A stretch of DNA of 64,000 bases from positions 10,618,001 through 10,682,000 of the forward strand of contig LR990060.1 of NCBI GenBank assembly GCA_905147135.1. Direction: 5' to 3'. The stretch's first letter is position 1. Every line of letters begins with the position of its first letter. Made by a program: the position numbers and the translations under genes. Below the pieces are notes generated by a model that was not told where the DNA came from, made no database searches, and was given only the letters and a program-made list of their open reading frames with translations. The stretch comes from Blastobasis lacticolella. Its lineage: Eukaryota > Arthropoda > Insecta > Lepidoptera > Blastobasidae. Below are positions 15,101 to 27,100 of the stretch, piece after piece.

Positions 15101-18100
15101 TCTACTAACATGAAATACGTATTTAAGTACATTATTGTACATATATTTACTACACCGGTCAACGGTAAATAAGTACGGCACATCAGACATTTTGGCTTCA
15201 GAGAGCATTTCAGAGAAATTACTGTAGTTTCTTTATGTATTATATTTACGTATTATATTATATGGTATTTTAATAATTATAGGATAAATTACATATTTAG
15301 AAACCTAACTTTTAGTACGGAATGTACTCAAAGAGTAAACATCGTTCAAAAATCTCTTGTTCAGTAATGTTAATAAAATTTGGCAATATTATTAATTACG
15401 ATAGCTTTTAGTCAAGAGGATGAATCGGGGGGAGGCCTTTGCCCAGCAGTGGGATGATTCGGGCTAATATAATAATAATAATAATAGTTTTAAAATCTAC
15501 CTTTAAATAACAATTTAAAATATACTAAAATACCAATTAATTAATATAACACACGCGTGTAGAAATTAATAAGCCGAAACTAGCTGATGTGCATTATAAT
15601 ATCTATCGCAGACTAGTGTAAATAACAACACTAAGAATTGTACAGTATACTAACATGGTTAGTGTTGTGACTAAAATGCTAATTGGTGATAAATACTAAC
15701 ATTGTTTTAGTATTAAGTGATCCTGTCCTAATAAAATTGTACAAACTGCATGTGTGAAGCGTTCCTACCTGCAACGGTTACTTAATTTTCCGTTTATTCC
15801 TACCTCTATGTAATAAGTTTCCGTCTTCCTAGAAATATTACTTCCCTACATCATATACCTATAGTAGTCTTACAAAGTCGTTCATAATAAATTCGCAATG
15901 AAAGTTAAAATGTGGTGATAAAAATATCTCTATCTAGAGAGATTTGATTCTTTGTCGGTTTGTTTGTAATGGATAAAATCAAAATTTACTTATACCATTA
16001 AAAATTCATTCAGATTTAAATAGCTACAATATCCAGTAACATAGGCTACATTTTATCCCAATATTCCCACCCGATTGCACTGGATGTGAAACTCTAAATT
16101 GCTTTCTGAAAGTTTCCCTAACCGAACTGAGTGTATTTATTATACAAAGCATATTTCTATTCATCCGTTTGCTGCGTAACCTGTTCCACTAATTGATGAT
16201 AAGTATATTAAATATGTCTTTGAGTAGGTGAACATTACATTTCTCAGATAGATATTGTCTTCGTACGGTGTACCTAATATCCTGTGGATACAAGTACATA
16301 CATATAGCCCACGCCTGTCCCACAGGTGGGGTAGGCAGAGACTATGGACCGCCACTTTGCTCTGTCCTGACACAATTCCCTAGCCTCGCATATCTCAACA
16401 ACTCTTTTCATACATCTCCTTTTATTGTTACCACTTCGGACCCCAGATTTTTCGAGAACATTACTGATCTGATCAGTGAATGTTTTTTTGTGGATATTAT
16501 ACCCAATTGAAATCATATACATATTTATATAGGAATTCCATTTTCGATACATTTACTTATTTAAGTTTTTCAAAACTAGCTAACTCTACCCTTCAATGTA
16601 CCTCTACCCTACCCTATACTGCCCTTACCCATGCCAGGGCATACAAACCAGTCCTGACAATTTTAGACACAACAAAAAAGCACGAAACCACAGTTTCTGA
16701 CATGCTTATAATATATTTTATTCAAAGTCGTTCATCCCTATTGTTAAGTTTGACGGATTGTTTGGAAACCGCAAATAAGCATGCTGATAACTAGTATGTG
16801 TGTCTGTCAAATAGGTGAACCCCTTCTAAAGTTATACGCGAAGACCTTGACTTCTGTGTAGTGACTTTACAAGTACTACGTAATACACCACATAGATACT
16901 GCTAAAAGGACTCGTAACTTTCTAAAATTTCCCTTATTAGTGAAATTTTGTTCACAGGGAACCTTTACTAAGTGTCATATGTTTTCATAATTCAGTTTAA
17001 AAACTTCTAACGATTGAAGCACTCGCACCAGGCAGGCAGGCATACGAAATTACCCACATACAGTCAGTATGCATAATTGCAAAAGGAAGTGTAATTATTC
17101 TAAACCTGTGAGCTAACTTGACTTTTTGCGTTCCGTCGTGTCATATCTTTTTGTTTGGTTGGTTCCAGGTATTGGTATTTATAAGTGCTTTGAAGAAGTA
17201 CGCTGGAAATATGTACCTACCCACTTATGGATTTAATTTTTTGTATGCAAGTACCTTTAAAGAAAATAGTCTGGTATTCGACTGCCATCTCACATGATGT
17301 TAAATACAAGTGTTGTCTACGGTGGAGCATACCTACCTGTCTGTTAAATACATATTCAGATTAAGAGACATATACAGACAACAGAATTTGGGCATTAAAT
17401 AGTAAGAAGCCTCTGCTCCGATTAGAAATACCGCCTTGCCCTAGAGAGGATGCCTAGTTTTAGAAGCAATTTTAGCTATGGACTTGATATACCCACCAAA
17501 ATCCAGTTTGGATGACACTTTTGATGATGCCCAGTAGATCATCATCCTCTCTTTTAGCCTTGCCTCTTGATGAGTACTTCTTCACTGTGGTGTCACCTGC
17601 ATACCGAAAGGCACCGGGATTAAGCAGATCATTTACGTACAATAGAAACAGAGTACTTACTATATAAATAAGGAATTTCGGGGTCAACTGAGCCTACAGC
17701 CATTTATTTTAGCCCGCGTGCTCAGTTGACTAGGTACATTTGGGTTTTAGTGTGTAACTCGACAATTGGCAAAATCCTTTCTAGGCAGTTTACAGTTCTG
17801 CTGTAGCATGAGACTAGCACGGGGAAACACACTTCCCATTGTTGGTCCCATGTACAGGTTGGAAGAACATCTTTATCTTCGCTGTGACAATTTCAGCCAC
17901 TTACATCAGGTGGACTCCTTGGATTGCTAGTTTCTCGTTTGCCTCTATGATTTTACACAATATAATAAATAACCTATCTAAAACAATTATTGCACGTGGT
18001 CGTGAAGCATAGAAGAAAAGAGGGGAGGCCTTTGCCCAGTAATGGGATGTTACAGGCTAATATAATAATAATAATAACCTAACCTAGAGAACATCTTTCC

Positions 18101-21100
18101 ATCATGTGAGTTGAGGTCAAATGCAAGCCTAATGATAATAAAATAAAACTCGGAAAAGCCCCGACTAAGTATCATACACTCAAATATTTACTAAATCGAT
18201 CGAACTAACCCGATTTTAATGAAACAAGAACCATCTCAATTGGATACACTGGCTTTAAAATAAGGTAAACTGCATTGAAATCGGTGCATCCGTTTGGGAG
18301 CTATGTTGCCATAGACAGACACACAGACCCACTGATACGCCAATAGACACACTTCTAATTTATAATTATTTTCTAAGTTATGAACTTTAGTTAAATGACA
18401 TAGACATAGACGTATTTTTATTTGGTCCAATAACACATTCAAAAACTTAAAACTAACAGAATAAGTACATATCAAGAAAGCAGGGCGATGCGTCCTCGGA
18501 CCAAATTGGACCCGTTTATTCCCACTAGTTCTGTTGAGACCAGCCTCAGCTTAATGCTATGAATGGCAGCAGCCAAACACAGCGCTGGTTTTCAGACTGA
18601 CCCATAATAGAGCTCGATGCGCGCACTACGCGAACGACGTGCTAACACAGAAATTATTAATTATTAATACCAATATATATAATACAAAATATAGAAAAGA
18701 AATATATATTTTTACATGAATAACCTATAATATAATGAATATATAAATATAAAATTAGAACCTATAATAATAATAAATGATAACCAATGCTCTTAGGATG
18801 AGGGAAAACATTGTGATGAAATCAGCACATTCAAGCGACTGAATGTGTAACCATGATCCCCCATGATGACCATGGGATGATGATGATCAGGTTTCCCTGG
18901 TAGCAGGGTCGCGGAGGTCAGATGGCAGTCGCTCCACTGTAATTATCTGTTCTGCCAAATCCTAGATCATGGTCAAGACGGAGCCCGGGCCCTCGTGCGC
19001 GAGAGCATAACCGGGACATTAACGCCAGGATGTTTTATTTTTTATTTCGCTGGTTATACTAACTTGATGATCATCCCTCTTTTTCCGTCTGGAGTTTACA
19101 AAAGTAAAGGCGCCACAATAACCTGGTGCTTGTTGCAGTACCTCCTCCGGAACACCAGACTGAGCGACGTGAACAAGCGTCTGAAGGCGCAGATCTGGAG
19201 TTCGGTGGTGACGATCGTGCTCGTCGAGGCGCGGAACCTGCCCGCCGTGGACGTCGACACCCGGACCAGTGACCCGTATTGTAAGTTTAGGTAAGGATAC
19301 CAAATTATGATGTAAGAAAGGTAGGGTATAGAAGGATTCTGCTCCAATTGGAACCGAGCTTCTGGGGAAAACCTATACCTCACATAATACCGGGGTGAAA
19401 TAGCGACGATATTGCGGTTGAAACAGTCATCTGCAACGACGCGAGAATATTTAGACCAGGCGAAAAGATGGAGACAGAGTACAGGAAGCCAGCTTGTTAA
19501 AAAACCAATGGATGTCCGTTTTGGGCTTTAGGTACTTCGACCCGGATTCACATACAATAAACACTAACAATTATCTATAGGCACTCGTTACATACCTTGC
19601 ATAAAACAACCTATAACCAACTAAAGACATGAATACTTATTATTATTTACCTACTTAGTTTAAGTGAACCCAACCCCGTACCACCAAGTATTAGCTCCAT
19701 GGCGTTAATACAATAGCATAAAAAGAATGGCTAGACATATTAATGTCTACCAGATGTGTGTAGATTACTGAGGCGACATTGAAGTGACCGGCACTCCCGA
19801 CTCTCATTGTTACCCGCTGTTTCATTAGGTACCTAACCTACTTCGTATTTTTATCAACATCTGAAGAATACTCACGTCCACCTGTTCCTAACATACTCTT
19901 TTAAATAGTATTGTTTCTGCCGGTGAGTAAGGTCTCCAGTGCTCCATGGGGTGGGGATTTGGGGAACCGTGGCTTTGGCAGTGGAGAGGCATTTGCCTTT
20001 TTGCTGCCAGATCAACGTGTTATAGAGGTGGGCAACGCATTGGCGATACTCTTGGTGTTGCTAATGTGTATAGGCAGTGGTGACCACTTTCCATGAGGTG
20101 GCCTCCTTGCCTGTTTGCCTGTCGTATAAAAAAAAAAAGAAAAAAAAAACCATCTACCTGTTCCTAACATCACGTCTCAAACATTATAGCACTGTTAGTT
20201 TTATTTGACTCAAATCATCGGTTTACTGATTCTAGAATTATGACTTCGGTGTACCGTGTCATAATTCTAGATGCCGGTGTAGTTTATTTACCGAGAAATC
20301 GTTACAATGATGTCATTTCCGTCAGACTCTTTTCATTGCTCTTTCATAGTTATCGCACAGTGTATAAGTATTAGGTACATATCATAGGCAATACAGTCAA
20401 TTACACAAGAACGTACGGCCTATAACTTCAAAGTTAAGGGTCGGGGGTAGCGGGGGGTGGTATTTTTGAACTCAGGAGACACAGTTCTATCATGCAACGG
20501 TGTTAACTCCCAGCCCGTTACGCTCGACCCATCAGAGTGCAGTATCTGTTGCACAAGCTGCACCGTGACGCCTATATCTGCACATCGGTCTGATGCACAT
20601 TCTGTGTGCCTAGCAGACTGATGGTGACCTAAGCCTGCAGCCAGGTATATAAAACAGTTGGGATACCTACAGGACGCGATGTCGCGTCAGCTTATGTACG
20701 TCAATAATACCAGGAAATATTACATAATAACTTTAATTTATATTTATAAAAGTATAGTACAAGTAAGCGTAATGTTCCCCAATTAACAGGCCCAGTATGT
20801 GTTGGGATCTGGGCCTTCACCAAATCCGATCCGGGTCCCCAACTCCCCAGACTTCTTTACGACATGCGAGTCTGCTGATTCCACAGCACTCCGGCGGGAC
20901 CTGGTGGGATCGGTCATCTCTAAATAGAAAAATTAACATTAATTTCGTTGATGCTTACAAGACATTCTGAGGGTCGGGGCATGGGACAAACTCTTTGCTT
21001 AGAAATTGCAACGGTAATAAGAAACTTGGATGGGTGGTTGATAGGAGTTTGTGGAAATGATATACTCACAGCTTTTTGATGGTTGGGCAGCTCCAGGCTT

Positions 21101-24100
21101 GATTCAGGCCTCGCCGCCACCAGCATGCACACCGCCATCAGTACCAGCAGACTGTTTGATAGCATTTTGATTAAGTAGCTGCGAATGAAAAGAAATAAAA
21201 TATTAAATTCAGTCATAAAACAGGCGCTTCATCCCTGGAAGGAATGCACAGGAGAAGTATAAAAATGTAAGGAAAATTAATTAGGCAATAATCCTGAAAT
21301 TCATTTAATAAATAATGATCAAATATGGTTAAATTGCGCGCGGTTTATACTCTTGCGTCACCGATTATAAATAATGCCGATAATATTGTAATAATAGGCA
21401 ACTATTTTTGTGGTTTCCCTGAAACCCTGACGTCAACGGAATTCCACTATATTTTTACGCCATAATTAAATAAATGTTATCGTGCTGTTTGTTTTCAAAC
21501 TAAAGTTGGGTTCGTACCTAATGTAGCTAATACAAAGTGCATACGTTTTGACATGCTAACTTTTTCAAACTTCGTACAAGATTAACTTGCACGCCGACCA
21601 GGTGCAGCTCCGTGTCTTGGCCGCTGTATCGAGCTACCGATAAAACCGCGGCGCACGTGACTCTCCAACGCTGCATGGAGCTCGCGGTCACACAATAGAA
21701 CAAGTTGCGGCGACTGTGCTATCTTTAAAGAAAAAACCATGTATTTTACTCAGGCTTATCGACAGCGGCTTGGAGACCCTCAGCGAACACGTCGCAACAT
21801 ATACAAAAGTTCTGCCGTGATCTTGTTTTCAAAGGAGCGCATATAGCAACGGGACGCAGCGATAATTTATAATTAACTACACATATAACGCAAATCAAAT
21901 AAACTATCATTGCTGACAGCCGGCATGACGACGTATCGTAGTAAAGACATGTTCACGTCATAGTATCTTAACCTACGCAACATACGTGTACGTGTACGTT
22001 AACTAGACATACACACACATACACACATACAAGGAAAACGTGCTATGATCTCTACATTCGTCACGAACGTTTCAAGATTAAGGAATGAGAGTAGCAGAGG
22101 TCTGAGAGCAGGTGAGCTTTGCTCAGGTACGTTAGATTGTTGTGTAGAAGCTGACACTAGCCTAGAATCGACGTTACGTTACTAGAAGTCTAACACCCGG
22201 TTTCTGAAACGCTTGTCAACGCAAAAATCACGTAACAGCTTGTTAAACTCTGATTAAATGCAGTTTGGGTTTCTGAAAGGGCCAATTGACGGCTTGTTAA
22301 CAGCTTGTCAACGGATTGTCAAATCTCCAATTAACGGCTGATTAATGTAATTTTGGGTTTCCGGAAAGCTTTTTCTCATGTTAACTGTATGTTATCGCCT
22401 TGTTATTTTAATTAGCGAAAATCGACCAATTAACCGATTGTCAAAATAAATTATATCCGATTTTTTTGGTCTAGGTCTTGGTCCTGGCCCTGGTACAGGT
22501 CCTAGTTTTGGTCCAAGGCAAAGTCCAGGTCTAGGGTCCAGGTTCTGGTCCAGGATCATGACCAAAACTGCAACCTTGATCACAATTTGAGCTTGAACCA
22601 GAACCAGGACCTAGACCAGTGCCAGCACATAGACCATAAATATTAGCTGGACCAGGACCTGGTTCTGGGCCAGGACATGGACCTGAACCACGGCATTGTC
22701 AGGGTCCAGGACCTGGACCTGAACTAGGAGCTGGTCCGTGGCCAGGGCCTGAACCTGAACCAGGACCTGGTGCGGGGCCAGGACCTGGTCCGAAGCCAGG
22801 ACCTGGACCTGAACCACGAAGTGGTCCGGTTTCAGGACCTGGACCTGAACCAGTACCTGGTCCTGTTCCAGGACCTGGACCTGAACCAGGACCTGGTCCG
22901 GGGCCAGTACCTAGACCTGAACCAGGGCCTGGTCCGAAGCCGTGGGAGGACTGTATTCAGCAGTGAACCGGAACTCACCTAACTGCCTAAAGATGATGAT
23001 GATGGGATTACTGATCCACTGGAACCCGTGACCCTATAACATAAATATTGTTATAATTTCTCTTTACTCGCTCTGTATTTCTTTTTTATAATATTTGATT
23101 TTACAAGAAAACTATACAATAGCTATCAGTTTCATTTAAAAATTGAATATCCCGCCGCTATCAAAAGGCCGCTAGGGACAGAGACAAATCAATGCGTTAG
23201 ACAGAAACAAAACATATATGAGTGAATGAATGTGACTGATTTTAGCAGGGGTAGCCAGACGAAAAAATTGATCTCTTGTTAATGGTCGATTAGCTAACAA
23301 TAGATTGATTGGCCTTTCAGCAACCCACGGTGATTTAACAGCTTGTTAAATGTGACAGTCTGTTAGCTAATCAATGATTTGACAAGCGTTTCAGAAACCG
23401 GGTGTAAGTGTTGCGTCGCGGCGTTCACGGGCTATGCGGCAGTGATTTTCTTACTTTTCTGCAACACCTGCAAGTCTTCTGCAGAGATTTATGTCTAGAA
23501 CTTATCCAGGAGCGTGCCGGGAGGCTAGTGAGCATCGTTTGTAGTGAACAAATTCAAGTGCATTTTGAGTCAAATGCATCCTAGTGCATGGGGTTAACAT
23601 TGCAATGGCAAAATTCGTAGTCACACCTGAATCTGCATCTAGGCATTATAGACCGCACAGTCCTGTGTTCCTGACTGTAATAGGTTCCCGAATATAGCTT
23701 TCTACTCGTAGCTGAACTTACATAACGCTATAATAAAATCATACAGATGATATAGTTCTCAGGCATCCTTAATGAGCATGACCAAATTACACAAAATTCT
23801 TTCACAGACGGATTTCAGATAAGGGGAATATAGAGGGTTCATTGTAATGTAATGAACATCCTAAGCTCCCAAGTTACAAAGCGTGGAAGTTTTTAAACCG
23901 GTGTCTTACAAACATTTTATGGTATGATGATGATGATGATGTGGTAAATTACGGGACTATAGAGATAGTCCCGTAATTTACGACTGGGGTGGCCAGATAT
24001 TAATGTGATCTCTATCACAGAAGCATCCACATTTTACCAATATCAGCGATTCAAACGTGAAGGGGGAAAGCACCCAGCAGCCAAACTAGCATTCTTTCTT

Positions 24101-27100
24101 CGGAGCCGCCCTAGTTGCTTCTATCTGCTGGACTGCTACCTATAGATTAGTATATATAGACGTGTCCTCAGAATAAACGAACTGCGTGTTGATAGTATAA
24201 TCTGTAAATACGTTTTAGAAGCAAGTAAGTAGCACAAAAAATAAAATCCCCAACTGTTAAAAATGTATAAATTGTATATATTTTTGAAGATATTTATTTT
24301 GTGACCCCATTCGATTGGTTTTAGAGAAAAAAATATTTTTGAAAGCCATAATATGGCACCTAAAAGCCGCCATTTAGAATATATAAATTTTGGCGTAGAT
24401 ACCTAGTGTCACTCTTATGACCAAGACGAATGTAACAATACCTCAATGTTAGAAATATACATAATCCTCCTACTGTCGCAGTCGGGAAAAAGCGTTGGTA
24501 CAGGGTCCCGAGTAGGATTCAAAGGACAGGCAGGACGTCTGACCACGTCCACCGCACCCAAAAACGACTTGATTTTGTACTGCGTAAGGATTAGTATCAA
24601 CTGCAACTGACGGTTGGTCGGCTCCAGCCAAATCGGAGCGTCTGTTACTAGTTTGAGACCTAGGTCGTCCACCTACAAAGCGGACCAAAATTCATTTTTA
24701 TAAGTAACAACCTTTCGACGTAAGTTCTACGCAAGGTAGACTTTGTGCACCTAAAAGAACTATATTATAGCTTTTATTAAACTCCAAATCAACCGGCCTT
24801 AATTCTCCTGACTTGATATTCCAACTCTTTGGCGAACTCTGCATTTGACTAGATAGGTGATTAACTTCTTAACTCTGTTTCAGGTTAGGCAACGAAAAGT
24901 ACAAGAGCAAGGTGGTATGGAAGACGTTACATCCATCGTGGCTGGAGCAGTTCGATCTCCACCTTTACGATGATCAGGAGCAAATTCTTGAGGTCACAGT
25001 CTGGGATAAGGACAACAAGACGAAAGACGACTTTTTGGGAAGGTAAGATCATCATATGTCCACTGTGTCTGGTAGAGTAGAACAGCACCAACCCCTACAC
25101 TCGTACAACGCGACTAATGTTTTCAAGGCAAATTATCTAGTCTCCGTAGCCTAGAAAATGGGCAGAAGCGTTTTTCATTGCCATATTTATAACAATGCGA
25201 TCTCTTAACCCGCCAAGACTGGAGATTATGGCAATAACCTCCCCTTTCGTGGGAGAGGCCCTAAGTCCTCCAGTGGGCTGTTATGGGTTGTGATGATAAA
25301 GATCAACACCATTAATTTCGGAGTTAACTATTTTCGGTAGAGCAATTGCCACTGTTCTCTCTTGTCTTCCAACCTATGCACTTCTTGATCTCACTTTGGT
25401 TTCACTTTCTTATTCACATTCGTCTTATATTCAATTGTCGGCCTTCCTCGCCGCATAGGGAAGGTAAGTTAATAGTATATAGAAAAAAACTGAAATAAAG
25501 AAATTTGTTGTGTAGGAAACTAGAATATCTAGAAGTATTCGTTCGGACGAACGGGGTTTTTACATCTTGTTTAAACTCATTACAATTGGCGATGCTATTC
25601 TACTTAATAATGAAAGAGAAACTGATGATGATTCTTAAACTATTTTCGTTGCGGTATCATTGACGTTAATAGATATAACATCACATCACTCAAGGGGATC
25701 TTCGACCTCGATCTATATTTGTACAAATGCCAAACGATTGAAGTATCGTGCTAATTTTACTAATCTATTTTTCATTCCAGGTGCATGATAGATTTATCAA
25801 GATTAGAACGGGAGAAGACGCATAGCATGTGGAAGGAGCTGGAGGAGGGGAATGGCCAAATATTTCTATTGCTGACCATCAGTGGGACTACGCAATCTGA
25901 AACGATAACGGATCTGACTAGTTATAAGGAGAACCCTAGAGACTTGGAAATTGTACAAAACAGATATGTAAGTAAATAAATAAATAATTAATCGTGGACA
26001 AATTCACACAGCGCCACCTAGCCCCAAACTAAGCAAAGCTCGTACTATGGGTGCTAACTAACTGATATACTACCTGTATACTTTTAAATACATACTTACT
26101 TAATATACATAGAACACTTAGGCATATATATACATACATACCCAGTTCAACACCCAGACCCGTAACAGAAATTAAAATTCATTATCTCAGATCAGATTCA
26201 GTATCTTAGATCCGTATCTCAGCGTAAATCTCTGTTTTAACCCAGAAAAAAAAGAGGTGTGTTATAAGTATTACGTGGCCGCTTCCCAACAGGTGGGCCG
26301 TCCGTCCATGTGCCTAGACAATAAAAAAGAAGTGTGTATTGGTCCCAGTCGTTTCGTGAGCTGTAAATACATGTGTGTCGGTCTGTGGCATCGTAACTCC
26401 CGAGCGAATGGATCGATTTCGTTGCAGTTTTCTTTATTTGGAAGCCAGATTAATCGATATAGTTATTAGCTTTGTTTCATTAAAATCGGTTATGTAGTTT
26501 AGGAAATATTTGAGTAAACTTGGTCGCGGGTTTTCCCACGTTTTTCGGTCGGTAACGTTAGAAACTTAAGTGTTTCAAGTTGAATGGGTATTATAAAAAC
26601 ACGCAGTGATTTGAAAATCATTGCTAATACGGGCTGAAGACTGACCAATAGTTATGATGTAAATTCAAACCCAGGGTTCTTAAGTTGAACCTATGTGAAG
26701 CGTGACAACCTCTACCGTATGTACTTCTTAGATTATGAGCAATAATTAACGACTCAATAGCCACCAATAAGTACTCTGAAGCAGGTAATTGAGAAAATTG
26801 CTTTGTAATGACAAAGAGCTGTACCTGCTTCAACATCAGTAATGATAGTGCAGAAATGTATGAAGGAAATCTGCATTAGAATAGTGTACCTACCCGGGTT
26901 ATCCGGTGGTAGGACTCTGTCTAGTCTGAGGAGTCCGCCTGAGTGAGTACCACCGCCTTATCTATTTCTGCCGCCAAGCAACAATGCTTGCATTGTTTCA
27001 GAATGTTATCTGCACCATCAGGTGGGCTGTCTGCTATTTGTCATTTCGTAGTGTAAAAAAATGAATTTCGTAGTTTCATCATCATCATCATCACAGCCCA

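Noticed and set aside
22642..22965. Gly-Pro-Glu repeat protein gene
   Set aside because: No ATG, no splice context, biased six-base array inside a transposon; the frame is open because the repeat unit is a multiple of three.
24415..24690. Minus-strand frames of 72-85 codons
   Set aside because: Overlapping frames without motifs in what looks like interspersed repeat sequence close to an MCTP exon.
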